A DNA stretch of 64,000 nucleotides. Origin: Pseudodesulfovibrio sp. (GTDB lineage: Bacteria; Desulfobacterota; Desulfovibrionia; Desulfovibrionales; Desulfovibrionaceae). The stretch covers positions 248,001 through 312,000 of the forward strand of contig JADGEX010000002.1 in NCBI GenBank assembly GCA_016744135.1, in the 5' to 3' direction. Under the pieces are notes generated by a model. The model did no database searches and was not told where the DNA came from. It was given only the letters and a program-made list of their open reading frames with translations. This document shows positions 44,800 through 53,209 of this stretch, piece by piece; the first letter of the stretch is position 1, and each line of letters starts with the position of its first letter. A program made the position numbers and the translations under genes.

Positions 44800-45088
44800 T
44801 TTTATCTCCGTTGATTGCCTGTGCTGTTGCTCCTTATCGTCGAGGTTTCTATTCAATTGGTAGAACATACCCCCGGCGATGGGAGCGAAATGTTTTCAAA
44901 TTGTATTCTGTATCAAAGAGTATGCCTTATAAAAAAGGCTCGTACTTTTTTGGCTGCAGAAGTTTCCGGGAGAAGCTTCTACTGCTAAGTGGCAGAATAT
45001 ACAACGTAAAAAATAAGCGGATGGTTTGATTTTTGGTGCTGAGGATGTATCGTGCGGTCCAAGTAACAAGGATCGCTTTGAGGGGAGT

Positions 45089-46147
45089 TTATGTAAATAC
45101 ACTTCCAACGAATGGAGATGTCATGGATGATAGGAATGCCGTATAGTTTACACTGAATCGGACATGATCGCCAACTTGCAATGGGGTTCTCGTGGCGTCG
45201 AGTATGACGTGATCACTGCTTGAGCCCAAAATATCGACATCGATTAATGGTATAAGGCCTGCCACATGAACATCCTGTTTTCCCAACGCTACAATTGTTC
45301 TGAGTATTTTACCTTTGTCTTCAACGTGAGGCGTATTGCCAAAGGCATCCAGGCCTGTTTCCCCTTCAGGGAGTGACGGCTTGATTTTGGATTCTATGAC
45401 TTCTGCAACCAGAGAAATCGCATCAAGGTGAAGCCCTTCAATGTGTTTTCTTGACAAAGATTCTCTCCCAAGAAGGAGGGATTCGCCCAGTCGAACGTTG
45501 TTTGTTCTGCCAGTGTTGTCATTTTGAAGCATCCAATCAAAGTTTGCAGAATTTCCTCCAGAAATTATATGAAAATTGATGCCGTATTTCTTTTCACAGG
45601 TGTCTGCCAGACTGGAGAAATGATCCATGTTGGTTTTTGTTGGTTTGACTCCATTTAGGCACGCCATGTTTGTCCCTAAACCGATGAGTCGAACGCCTTT
45701 CATTTGGCGTACTTCTTCAATTGTTTTGTTGAGATCCTGACGAAGTATTCCTTCCCGAAGATCCCCCATCTCCACCATAAGAATAATGTCGTGGACAAGA
45801 TCTTTTTCAAGGGCCGATTTGGAAAGCTCTTCAATGACAAATAGTTCAGTGTTGAGGCTTCCGTCCGCATAGGTGACGACGTCACGAGATTCACTAGCAG
45901 AGGGTGTCCTGATCAGGAGGAACTGTGCTTGAACACCAGCTTTTTTCATACGGATTATATTTTCGATCCGTGAATCTCCGAGAGAAGAAATGCCTGCGGA
46001 AACAAAACAGTTGGCAATTTGGGGCTCCCCGAGAAAACTCTTGGTGACAGCCGTAATTTGAATGCCTTTGGCTCCGAACATGGAAATTAGTTCTTTTGCG
46101 TTACTGTGTAATTTTGAGAGGTTTATTTCAAGATAAGGTGTCTTCAT
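45089..46147 (-). CDS. PLP-dependent alanine/ornithine racemase-family protein
   Basis: The 352-residue protein has an alanine-racemase-type barrel with the PLP-binding Lys near residue 36 (ITAVTKSFLG) and a C-terminal beta domain (ILDATRTPLQVGDHVRFSVNYTAFLSS). It resembles the amino acid racemases of the ornithine racemase type more than the cell-wall Alr. Its ATG overlaps the stop of the upstream DUF1611 gene by one base, so the two enzymes probably work together on a D-amino acid or D-acyl compound. The substrate is unknown. Confidence 0.82.
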   Translation of the reverse strand: MKTPYLEINLSKLHSNAKELISMFGAKGIQITAVTKSFLGEPQIANCFVSAGISSLGDSRIENIIRMKKAGVQAQFLLIRTPSASESRDVVTYADGSLNTELFVIEELSKSALEKDLVHDIILMVEMGDLREGILRQDLNKTIEEVRQMKGVRLIGLGTNMACLNGVKPTKTNMDHFSSLADTCEKKYGINFHIISGGNSANFDWMLQNDNTGRTNNVRLGESLLLGRESLSRKHIEGLHLDAISLVAEVIESKIKPSLPEGETGLDAFGNTPHVEDKGKILRTIVALGKQDVHVAGLIPLIDVDILGSSSDHVILDATRTPLQVGDHVRFSVNYTAFLSSMTSPFVGSVFT

Positions 46148-47226
46148 CAAGCCAACTTGGCTTGAAGCTGTGGGAAGGTGAGTAATATATTTTTAATTAG
46201 TGAATTGCAGCCGAACTTGAGGACGTCTGTAGCGGGTATTCCAAATTGTTTTTGATATGCACTCATTGTTTCATCAATATCTGAATCGGACATGTCCTCA
46301 TGATTAATGGTGATGCCAATGACAGGAGACTGCGCGAAAACTTCAATGAGTTCGATTTCGTCTTCCAAGCGAGGCATCTTAATGGCTGGATAATCGCCCA
46401 GGTGTTCTCGTTTCGGTGGATGCTGGACAATGATCGCTTCAGGTTGTCCTCCTCTAATAATGAAGCACGAGCTTAAATAGGCCGGATGGCTGAGTGAGCC
46501 TTGGCCCTCTATAACAATAATGTCCGGTTTTTTGGTTTCCCATGCCTCGACAACAGCCTTTTCCATCTCGCCTGAAATGAATTGTTCTTTGAGGGCGTCA
46601 AGAGGAACACCAAATTCTGCTCCCTGAATAACGCCTGTCTGCCCTGTGGCTATCATTACAGTATTAAGACCGAGGGCTTTAAGGGCTTGGGTCAGGATAA
46701 CTGATGTCGTGCGTTTGCCAACCGCGCTGTCCGTCCCGAGAATGGCTATCTTTGGACATTCAACTTTGCTGATATCTCCGGTAAACACCCGTCTTTGTAT
46801 ATCCTTTTGTTGTTTTCTGATGTCGTGCAACTGAACATTGCATTCTGCAGCTTTCTGAACGAAGGCTTCATCGTCGGTCAAAAAATCATGAAGGCCGTTG
46901 ATGATGTCGAGATTTTTCTCCATTGCATAAAACATCACGTCGCGGTCATCAGAAGAGAATGCACCGGATAATGGAGCCATTCCATAAATAAAGGCTTTGA
47001 CCAAGTCTCCTGTCTCTTCCAGGGCTTCGTGTATATCTTTGTAGATGGTGATTCCATTGGCTGCATTATCAAGCACTTCTCCGGCATCCAGATGAGCCTT
47101 GGTACTGTCGATGATGCCTGCAATTTCATATCTATCTGAATAACGAGTTAATCCATTGGCTGTTTTACCATCCATTTTCCCAAAGAAACCTTCACAGTAT
47201 ACGACTGCATGCTCTTTGTTTATCAT
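46147..47226 (-). CDS. DUF1611 family protein (DgcN-like)
   Basis: The 359-residue protein has a P-loop-like GTDSAVGKRTTS near residues 164-175 and the DUF1611 features IVIEGQGSLSHPAYLSS and QHPPKREHLGDYP. DUF1611 proteins include DgcN, reported as a D-glutamate N-acetyltransferase. Pairing with a racemase suggests D-amino acid metabolism. ATG 47226 follows AAGGA. Confidence 0.8.
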   Translation of the reverse strand: MINKEHAVVYCEGFFGKMDGKTANGLTRYSDRYEIAGIIDSTKAHLDAGEVLDNAANGITIYKDIHEALEETGDLVKAFIYGMAPLSGAFSSDDRDVMFYAMEKNLDIINGLHDFLTDDEAFVQKAAECNVQLHDIRKQQKDIQRRVFTGDISKVECPKIAILGTDSAVGKRTTSVILTQALKALGLNTVMIATGQTGVIQGAEFGVPLDALKEQFISGEMEKAVVEAWETKKPDIIVIEGQGSLSHPAYLSSCFIIRGGQPEAIIVQHPPKREHLGDYPAIKMPRLEDEIELIEVFAQSPVIGITINHEDMSDSDIDETMSAYQKQFGIPATDVLKFGCNSLIKNILLTFPQLQAKLA

Positions 47227-47663
47227 AGTAAATCCTTAGTAAAAGATTGAATCAGTAAATTGATTTTTTAGTAATTTTGTTTATATTTTGATGTATTATT
47301 GAGTCGTATCAATTTACTAAAGTAAAAAATTAAAGCGATTCAACAGAAATACATACCATGAAATTTGTTTTTAAAGTCGATAATCTATTTTTATTTTTTT
47401 TATTTGTTGAATTTTGTGATTTTTATTTGAGTGCTTTTCGTAATTCAGCGCGTCAATCAGGTTTTTTGTCATTCATGTTTGTCACTTACTGTTTTTGAAA
47501 TTGCCTGAGGAATGGGCAAAATTAATATTTGTGTTTTTTTTTAAAAAAGCGCTTGACTTCCTTTTGGAAGTAGGCGAGTAAGTCTCTTAACACCAGCCGC
47601 ACCCGTGAAGGCGCGGTCTTACTGTGACCAGCGCTGGTTTGAATTTTACAAGTCTATCGAGGA
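47227..47663. other. AT-rich gap with inverted repeats upstream of the DUF1611 gene and RRM gene
   Basis: This is the main part of a 515-base gap without a gene. It holds an inverted repeat AGTAAATTGA (47254-47263) and TCAATTTACT (47309-47318), likely regulating the minus-strand racemase pair, an AT-rich middle, a possible -35 TTGACT at 47553-47558 reading rightward, and a 12-bp palindrome ACCAGCGCTGGT at 47627-47638 in the leader of the RRM gene. Confidence 0.5.
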
Positions 47664-47699
47664 GCCGTGTACGCATCTTGTACACGGCGCCTTTTTTTT
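47664..47699 (+). terminator. Intrinsic-terminator-like hairpin in the leader of the RRM gene
   Basis: GCCGTGTAC and GTACACGGC form a perfect 9-bp stem with a 7-base loop, followed by GCC and eight T. It lies 42 bases before the RRM start codon, so it may be an attenuator or end a short leader RNA. Confidence 0.8.
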
Positions 47700-47741
47700 G
47701 GCGCACGGGCGCTATACTTTATCACTTTTTGGAGAATTTGA

Positions 47742-48005
47742 ATGTCTAAGAATCTTTATGTCGGCAACTTGTCCTGGTCCTCTACTGAAGACGAAGTTCG
47801 TGCAGCTTTCGAAGCATACGGCGAAGTTACTTCTGTCAAGCTGATCGAAGACCGTGAGACCGGCCGTCCCCGTGGTTTTGGTTTTGTTGAAATGGATGAC
47901 AACGGTGCTCGCGAAGCTATCGCAGCCCTGGACGGCAAAGACTTCGGTGGCCGTAACATCAAGGTCAACGAAGCTAAGGCTCGCGAAGAACGCCCCCGCT
48001 GGTAG
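47742..48005 (+). CDS. RRM-type RNA-binding protein
   Basis: The 87-residue protein is a single RNA recognition motif with RNP2 LYVGNL near residue 4 and RNP1 RGFGFVEM near residue 45. Such small bacterial RRM proteins are often cold-inducible and bind mRNA. ATG follows TTGGAGAATTTGA. It is monocistronic between a leader terminator and a downstream terminator. Confidence 0.93.
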   Translation: MSKNLYVGNLSWSSTEDEVRAAFEAYGEVTSVKLIEDRETGRPRGFGFVEMDDNGAREAIAALDGKDFGGRNIKVNEAKAREERPRW

Positions 48006-48035
48006 TCTTCGGATCTAAGCCTTTATCGGCATCCT

Positions 48036-48073
48036 GCGCCTGTCTCTCATTTGAGAGGCAGGCGTTTTTTTTT
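48036..48073 (+). terminator. Terminator of the RRM gene
   Basis: CGCCTG and CAGGCG with inner CTCTC/GAGAG pair to a strong stem, followed by a run of nine T starting at 48065. Confidence 0.92.
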
Positions 48074-48146
48074 GTTTTTTCTGCAACTTTGTTTGCTTAG
48101 AGAAAGGCTGTTCATGTCATTTATAAAAATTCACTCATCATTTTAT

Positions 48147-48602
48147 TCATCCGGATGGTTTGGTTTTCGTTGATTGTAAAGCATCAGTGCATTCGCTGCA
48201 AAGGCCATAGAACGTTGTCGTGTAACGATAAAGAGTGAATCCCTGCTGGCGGGCTGTCTCCTGTTGCAGGCATTGTATGTATGGGTTTCGGATCGGGATG
48301 ATTTTGCCGCACCTTTCGCAGAGCATATGACTGGTATGGTCACCTGATGGTTCGTAGTGGGTGGAGCCGTCGCTGTGATGGGTGCACCGGGCAATGCCTG
48401 CGTGATGAAAATGTTTGATGGTTCGGTACACCGTTGATCGACTGACCGCATCATCGATGTCCTGCACTGCACTGAGCAGTTGTTCTGAGCTCATCTCAGC
48501 GCCTTTACTCATGAAAACCTTAAGAATCAGGAGGCGTTGCTGAGTCAGTTTAAGCGTGTTTTTTGCCAAGTATTTTTTGAATGATTTGAGTGCTTCCTGC
48601 AT
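48147..48602 (-). CDS. Fur-family metalloregulator (Zur/PerR-like)
   Basis: The 151-residue regulator has the winged-helix N-terminus (LTQQRLLILKVFMSKGAEMSSEQLLSAV, SRSTVYRTIKHFHHAGI) and a dimer domain with CERCGK and CSEC pairs that hold structural zinc, plus HTSHMLCERCG. It may repress metal uptake genes. I chose ATG 48602 because it gives the family length; an upstream ATG at 48665 would overlap the repeats that look like an operator and has no ribosome site. Confidence 0.82.
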   Translation of the reverse strand: MQEALKSFKKYLAKNTLKLTQQRLLILKVFMSKGAEMSSEQLLSAVQDIDDAVSRSTVYRTIKHFHHAGIARCTHHSDGSTHYEPSGDHTSHMLCERCGKIIPIRNPYIQCLQQETARQQGFTLYRYTTTFYGLCSECTDALQSTKTKPSG

Positions 48603-48649
48603 TTTTTTGATCTTCACGCATGCGTATTTTTGAGTTTTGAGGCCCTTGT

Positions 48650-48715
48650 TGACCTTGAGTCTCATTGAGACGGATATTTTATCAATTTTTATGAGTTAAA
48701 TGACCTTGAGTCTCA
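48650..48715. promoter_or_regulatory. Twin direct repeats, candidate operator of the Fur-family gene
   Basis: TGACCTTGAGTCTCA occurs at 48650-48664 and again at 48701-48715. The first copy is part of GTCTCA-T-TGAGAC, a 6-1-6 palindrome in the style of Fur-family boxes. They lie just upstream of the chosen start of the regulator gene. Confidence 0.55.
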
Positions 48716-48759
48716 ACAAGACTTTTTTGTTGACCTCTTGTTGTGTCGGGTCTATTGCT

Positions 48760-48778
48760 GATATCGAAATTCATTATC
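48760..48778 (+). promoter_or_regulatory. Fur box upstream of feoA
   Basis: GATATCGAAATTCATTATC matches 15 of 19 positions of the classic Fur box. It lies 39 bases before the first feoA start. Confidence 0.7.
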
Positions 48779-48816
48779 AATTGCAACAAGTGGTTTTTCA
48801 ACGAGGGGAGGTTCGC

Positions 48817-49041
48817 ATGTTTTCTCACAAAACTCTTAAATCCATGGCGCCGGGAGAGACCGCTTTTGTGGTAGCTATTGACGCCGGTTGCAAGGCCAGA
48901 ACAAGGCTGGAGTCCATCGGTATCATCCCCGGAATTGAGGTTGATGTCTTGAATAACAGCCGAGGTCCAATGCTTGTTTCCGTGGGAGAGGGGCGAGTGA
49001 TGGTTGAGCGCGGCATCGCACAAAAGGTTTTGGTGGCCTAA
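48817..49041 (+). CDS. feoA: Ferrous iron transport protein A (first copy)
   Basis: The 74-residue SH3-like protein assists FeoB. It has the FeoA pattern MFSHKTLKSMAPGETAFVVAIDAGCKARTRLESIGIIPG. ATG 48817 is preceded by GGGGAGG; the longer frame has no such site. A second FeoA follows by 46 bases. Confidence 0.9.
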   Translation: MFSHKTLKSMAPGETAFVVAIDAGCKARTRLESIGIIPGIEVDVLNNSRGPMLVSVGEGRVMVERGIAQKVLVA

Positions 49042-49087
49042 TACGGCATGCCGTGTCGGGAATACACATATCAAGGAAGTGACAATA

Positions 49088-49309
49088 ATGACTCTTGACG
49101 AATTAAATCCGGGGACTCGGTGCGTGATGAAAGACATCACAACAGATGGTGCCTTGGGACAACGGCTGATGGACCTGGGGTTTTACCCCGGTGCCGAGAT
49201 CGAAATTGTTCGGAATGCCCCACTGGTTGATCCCGTGGAATTGCATCTTGACGGCTATCATGTCTCCATTAGACATACCGAAGCTCGGCATATTCAGGTG
49301 GGCGACTAA
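49088..49309 (+). CDS. feoA: Ferrous iron transport protein A (second copy)
   Basis: The 73-residue FeoA protein (LDELNPGTRCVMKDITTDGALGQRLMDLGFYPGAEIEIVRNAP) overlaps feoB by one base (TAATG). It differs clearly from the first copy, so this is not a recent duplicate. ATG has AAGGAAG upstream. Confidence 0.92.
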   Translation: MTLDELNPGTRCVMKDITTDGALGQRLMDLGFYPGAEIEIVRNAPLVDPVELHLDGYHVSIRHTEARHIQVGD

Positions 49310-51810
49310 TGGCTTCGAAAGAACTCGTCGTTGCTTTGGCTGGGCAACCAAATTGCGGAAAATCCACTGTTTTCAATATGCTGACAGGCGCACGCCAGCA
49401 TGTCGCCAACTATCCGGGCGTTACTGTTGAGAAAAAGACCGGATCGTTTAAATTGGGTGATTCCCGTGTGGAGTTGGTTGACCTGCCGGGTACATACAGT
49501 CTGACATCCTACTCTTTGGAAGAGCGCGTTGCTCGTGATTTCCTGTTGGGTGACAATCCCGACGTTGTCATTGATGTGGCCGATGGTTCCAATCTTAAAC
49601 GCAACCTGTACCTGACTCTTCAAATTTTGGAGATGGAAGTTCCTGCACTTCTTAATCTCAACATGATGGATGTGGTGGAGCGTCGTGGACATGCCATGGA
49701 TGTCGAAAAGCTGGAAGATATTCTCGGTATCCCGGTTGTGCCGACTACTGCCAAAAAAGGAATTGGGCGGGAAGCTCTCAAAACCGCGATGCAGGCCTTG
49801 GCTCACGGGCGTAAGGAAGATGTTTTCAAGGTTGATTATGGTCCGCTTGAGCCATTTATTGTCGAACTTGAGGTGGTGTTGGTCGAGGACCCTGTTTCCT
49901 GTCTTCGCTACCCTGTGCGTTGGCTTGCAATCAAGCTGCTCGAAGGTGACGCAGAGGCTGGAAAGCAGCTCACGTTGAATCATCCTGACAGCGAGCAGGT
50001 TCTTGCCAAAGTGGAATCTTGCAGAGAGCGCTTTGCGAAAGAGAATCCGAATGGAGCGGACAGGCATATTGCTTTTACCCGTCATGCCGTATGCGCGAAG
50101 ATTGCCAAAGACGTGGTGACCTTGCCGCGTGAACGTGGTCACAACCTGTCGGATACCGTTGATAAGTATGTCTGCAACCGCTATTTGGGGCCGATTATTT
50201 TGGTAGCCATTCTGGTGGTGTTGTATCAAATCTCCATTGTTTTTGGTGGCTGGCTTGCCTTGAAAGTCTGGCCGGTTTGGGGGGCCCTTGAAGATTTGGC
50301 CGGAGATATTTTGCCGCAAGCCGGGTTCATGACAGATCCGTTGTTGCGTTCGCTTGGCGTATGGGTGGTGAAATCCATCACGGCAATTTTGAATTATCTT
50401 CCCATCTTTTTCCTGTTGTTCGCCCTTATCGCTATCCTTGAAGACAGTGGATACATGCCGCGAATGGCCTTTTTGCTGGACCGGTTGTTCCGTCGTTTCG
50501 GATTGCATGGTCAGTCTACACTGCCCATGATTCTCGGTGGTGTGTATGTGGGTGGATGCGCTATTCCCGGTGTTATGGCGACCAAAGCCATTCCTGACGA
50601 ACGGGCTCGTTTGGCGACCATTCTCATTATCCCCATGATGAACTGCCTGGCGAAGGTGCCGCTTTATCTGATTCTTATCGGGGCATATTTTGCTGATGTT
50701 GCAGGGTGGGCCATGTTCTTTATCGCCACAGTGACCCTGTTCATGGCCTTGCCTGTTGCAAAATTGCTTTCGCTGACCGTACTTCGGAAGCATGACAGTG
50801 CTCCGTTTATCATGGAGATGCCGCCGTACCATCTTCCGACCATTTCTGGCATATTGCGGCGTGCGTTTGAACGAATCTGGCTGTTTATGAAGAAGATTGT
50901 CACTGTGGTTGCAGCCGTAGCCGTGGTCGTCTTTGTGCTGATCAACTTCCCGGGGCTATCTGAAGAAAAAATGGCGCATTACGCTGCCATGCAAGATAAA
51001 GCTGTGGCGGGTTTTGTCCAGAAGGTGGACGCAACCCAGTATGCCGGACAGATTACTTCCGAAAATACGACTGCAGTCATCCTGTTTGGCGAAGCGTTGA
51101 GGCAGGCTAAACGAGGTGTGAAGGACAAGGAAACATCCGCTGCCATCAATGAGGACTTTCAGGCGAAGAACCCGATCTATTATGCCGTTGTCAAACGCGT
51201 TGGTAAGGATGGTAAAAAGCTGAATCGGGAACTGAAAAAAGTCATCAAGGTCCGTAAGAAAATACGGCGCGAAATGCGTGGTGAGCGCTTTGAAAACAGT
51301 TTTCTTGGTTCCATGGGCAAGGCTCTCGAACCTGTGACTCAGTGGGCCGGGTTTAACTGGCGTATTAATATCGCACTGTTGTCAGCCTTTGCGGCTAAGG
51401 AAAACAGTGCGGCAACCCTCGGGGCCATCTATGGCATCGATGATTCCGGCCAGTCTGTTCAAGAGAGTATGAAGGCGAATGAAGGCGGGTTTACCCCCTT
51501 GCATGCGTTGGCTCTGATGCTGTTCATGGCTTTGTATCCACCCTGCGTTCCTACATCCATCATGGTGAGAAGCCAGTCCAATTCAACGGGCTGGATGCTG
51601 TTTTCCATCGGTTATCAGACTGTACTGGGCTTGTTTGTCGCCAGCTTGGTCTTTACCGGTGGCACTGTGCTCGGATTGACCGGCTGGCAAACAATGTGGG
51701 CATTTTATGGACTGTGCCTTGCCGCAACCATCGGCATGGCAATGATCCCAACACCTGAAGAAAAGGAAGCGGCTGTGTCCGCTCCTACGTATAATAAAGA
51801 ATGCTCTTAA
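49309..51810 (+). CDS. feoB: Ferrous iron transporter FeoB
   Basis: The 833-residue inner-membrane GTPase imports Fe(II). G1 GQPNCGKST is at residues 12-20, G3 DLPGTYSL and the G4-like NMMD follow. The membrane part has the Gate motifs (LGGVYVGGCAIPGVMATKAIPDERA, FAAKENSAATLGAIYG). A soluble insert of about 120 charged residues lies between about residues 560 and 680. It is in an operon with two feoA genes and a small secreted protein gene. Confidence 0.95.
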   Translation: MASKELVVALAGQPNCGKSTVFNMLTGARQHVANYPGVTVEKKTGSFKLGDSRVELVDLPGTYSLTSYSLEERVARDFLLGDNPDVVIDVADGSNLKRNLYLTLQILEMEVPALLNLNMMDVVERRGHAMDVEKLEDILGIPVVPTTAKKGIGREALKTAMQALAHGRKEDVFKVDYGPLEPFIVELEVVLVEDPVSCLRYPVRWLAIKLLEGDAEAGKQLTLNHPDSEQVLAKVESCRERFAKENPNGADRHIAFTRHAVCAKIAKDVVTLPRERGHNLSDTVDKYVCNRYLGPIILVAILVVLYQISIVFGGWLALKVWPVWGALEDLAGDILPQAGFMTDPLLRSLGVWVVKSITAILNYLPIFFLLFALIAILEDSGYMPRMAFLLDRLFRRFGLHGQSTLPMILGGVYVGGCAIPGVMATKAIPDERARLATILIIPMMNCLAKVPLYLILIGAYFADVAGWAMFFIATVTLFMALPVAKLLSLTVLRKHDSAPFIMEMPPYHLPTISGILRRAFERIWLFMKKIVTVVAAVAVVVFVLINFPGLSEEKMAHYAAMQDKAVAGFVQKVDATQYAGQITSENTTAVILFGEALRQAKRGVKDKETSAAINEDFQAKNPIYYAVVKRVGKDGKKLNRELKKVIKVRKKIRREMRGERFENSFLGSMGKALEPVTQWAGFNWRINIALLSAFAAKENSAATLGAIYGIDDSGQSVQESMKANEGGFTPLHALALMLFMALYPPCVPTSIMVRSQSNSTGWMLFSIGYQTVLGLFVASLVFTGGTVLGLTGWQTMWAFYGLCLAATIGMAMIPTPEEKEAAVSAPTYNKECS

Positions 51811-51824
51811 GGAGGAGTATACAC

Positions 51825-52142
51825 ATGAAAAAAATGATGATTGTTTTGACTTTGGCGGCATTGCTTGGTTTCTCCGGAATGGCTTTTGCCCATAGCCCTT
51901 TGATGAGCTGCTTTGATAACGGCGATGGTACTGTCACTTGCGAAGGTGGGTATTCTGATGGTTCTTCTGCATCCGGTACCAAGATGCACCTCAAGAGCGA
52001 GGACGGGAAAAGCATACTTGAAGGCAAGATGAACGAAGACAGCGAATACTCTTTTACTAAGCCTGAGGGTGGCTACCTGGTCATTTTTGATGGTGGTGAA
52101 GGTCATACCGTGGAAGTTAACGGCGCAGACATCGTTGAATAG
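51825..52142 (+). CDS. Small secreted protein after feoB
   Basis: The 105-residue protein has a signal peptide (GMAFA/HSP) and a mature part of about 80 residues with two Cys (SCFDNGDGTVTCEGG) and an acidic C-terminus ending in VNGADIVE. I recognise no named family. The ATG lies 15 bases after feoB with AAGGAGGAG upstream, so it is probably an accessory of Feo or an iron-binding periplasmic protein. Its terminator follows. Confidence 0.8.
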   Translation: MKKMMIVLTLAALLGFSGMAFAHSPLMSCFDNGDGTVTCEGGYSDGSSASGTKMHLKSEDGKSILEGKMNEDSEYSFTKPEGGYLVIFDGGEGHTVEVNGADIVE

Positions 52143-52151
52143 AGATGTATG

Positions 52152-52188
52152 ATGCAAGGTATGGCTTACCTGCCTTGCATTTTTTTTA
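52152..52188 (+). terminator. Terminator of the feoAAB operon
   Basis: ATGCAAGG and CCTTGCAT pair, with GGTA/TACC near the loop, followed by a run of T to 52187. Confidence 0.85.
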
Positions 52189-52198
52189 ATGGATATAT

Positions 52199-52213
52199 TG
52201 AGAATAATATTCA
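52199..52213 (+). promoter_or_regulatory. Fur-like box upstream of the DUF4198 gene
   Basis: TGAGAATAATATTCA matches 12 of 14 specified positions of the 7-1-7 Fur motif TGATAATNATTATCA or nearly so, and is a near palindrome. It lies 25 bases before the DUF4198 start, after the feo terminator. Confidence 0.55.
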
Positions 52214-52237
52214 ATTTCAATCGAGAGGAGTTTTTTG

Positions 52238-53065
52238 ATGATGAAACGGTTTATCCCCCTTATGGCTGCGGCATGCGTGTTGACTTTGGTTGGTTCTGCA
52301 TTTGCCCATTTCATGGTTGTTTACACCCCGGAAATTGCTTTGCAAGAAAGCAAAAATCTGGACATGCGCATAATGTTTACCCATCCAGCAGAAGCTGGTC
52401 ACATGATGGATATGGGTGGCATTGAAGAATTTTATGTTCTGAGCCAGCGCGGTGATTCCAAAGTGAAGAAGACCGACCTCAAAGGATATCTGAAAGATAT
52501 CGTATGGAAGAATCCCGAAGCGCAGGCACCGGCCTTTTCTGCCATGATTCCCAAGAAAGTAGTGCGTTCCATGGGCGACTACGTTTTTGTCATGAAGCCC
52601 GGTTACTACTTTGAAAAAGAAGAAGGTCTGTACATGCAGCAGATCACCAAGTTGATCCTGAATGTTGGCGGCGTACCTGGCAACTGGGCTGAGCCTGTTG
52701 GTCTTCCTTGCGAAATCGTTCCCCTGATCAAACCGTATGGTCTGTGGACTGGTAACGTCTTCAAGGCACTGGTCCTGTCCGATGGCAAGCCCGTAGCCGG
52801 TGCTGAAGTTGAAGTCGAGTACATGAGCCATATGCCCAACCTGAAAAACAACTCTATGCCCGCAGAGTCCACAGTGACATATCCGCAGGGTTCCTTTGTC
52901 ACCCAGACCATCTTCACTGATGCTGATGGTTACATCACCTTTGGTATTCCCAAGGCCGGTTGGTGGGGCTTTGCAGCTCTCGGTGTTGGCCCCGAAAAGG
53001 AATACAAAGGCAAGGAACTTGGTCAGGACGCAGTTATCTGGGTCAAGGCCGAAGACATGAAATAG
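52238..53065 (+). CDS. Secreted DUF4198-type protein
   Basis: The 275-residue protein has a signal peptide (GSAFA/HF) and a mature part with His/Met-rich stretches (FTHPAEAGHMMDMGG) and a C-terminal beta domain (GKPVAGAEVEVEYMSHMPN, SFVTQTIFTDADGYITFGIPKAGWWGFAALGVG). It resembles DUF4198/NikM-like proteins found beside metal transporters. ATG 52238 has GAGG 9 bases upstream. It is preceded by a Fur-like box. Confidence 0.82.
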   Translation: MMKRFIPLMAAACVLTLVGSAFAHFMVVYTPEIALQESKNLDMRIMFTHPAEAGHMMDMGGIEEFYVLSQRGDSKVKKTDLKGYLKDIVWKNPEAQAPAFSAMIPKKVVRSMGDYVFVMKPGYYFEKEEGLYMQQITKLILNVGGVPGNWAEPVGLPCEIVPLIKPYGLWTGNVFKALVLSDGKPVAGAEVEVEYMSHMPNLKNNSMPAESTVTYPQGSFVTQTIFTDADGYITFGIPKAGWWGFAALGVGPEKEYKGKELGQDAVIWVKAEDMK

Positions 53066-53106
53066 AATGGTATTCCCCCTCTAGATAGTGAGAGTCATAC
53101 CCTCCC

Positions 53107-53150
53107 CGCAGGTGCGGCGGCTTGCCTAAGAGCCGCCGCACCGACCTGCG
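53107..53150 (+). other. GC-rich nested hairpin
   Basis: GGTGCGGCGGCT and AGCCGCCGCACC (53111-53142) form a perfect 12-bp stem inside outer CGCAGGT/ACCTGCG arms. No T-run follows. It could slow transcription or stabilise an RNA end between the DUF4198 gene and the next operon part. Confidence 0.6.
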
Positions 53151-53209
53151 GATAGCGGACTGTGATGGACTTTTTGTGCGTGAGAGCTTGGCGAGAAGGC
53201 GGTGTGCAG

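Noticed and set aside
45089..46147. Calling the racemase gene the cell-wall alanine racemase alr.
   Set aside because: It is paired with a DUF1611 gene and is closer in pattern to ornithine-racemase-type proteins.
47227..47741. A tRNA or riboswitch in the long gap before the RRM gene.
   Set aside because: No cloverleaf or known riboswitch core could be seen; only a terminator hairpin and a short palindrome.
49306..50832. A 508-codon open frame on the minus strand opposite feoB.
   Set aside because: It is antisense to a clear FeoB; its composition (rich in His, Gln, Asn, Arg) is that of a mirrored coding strand.
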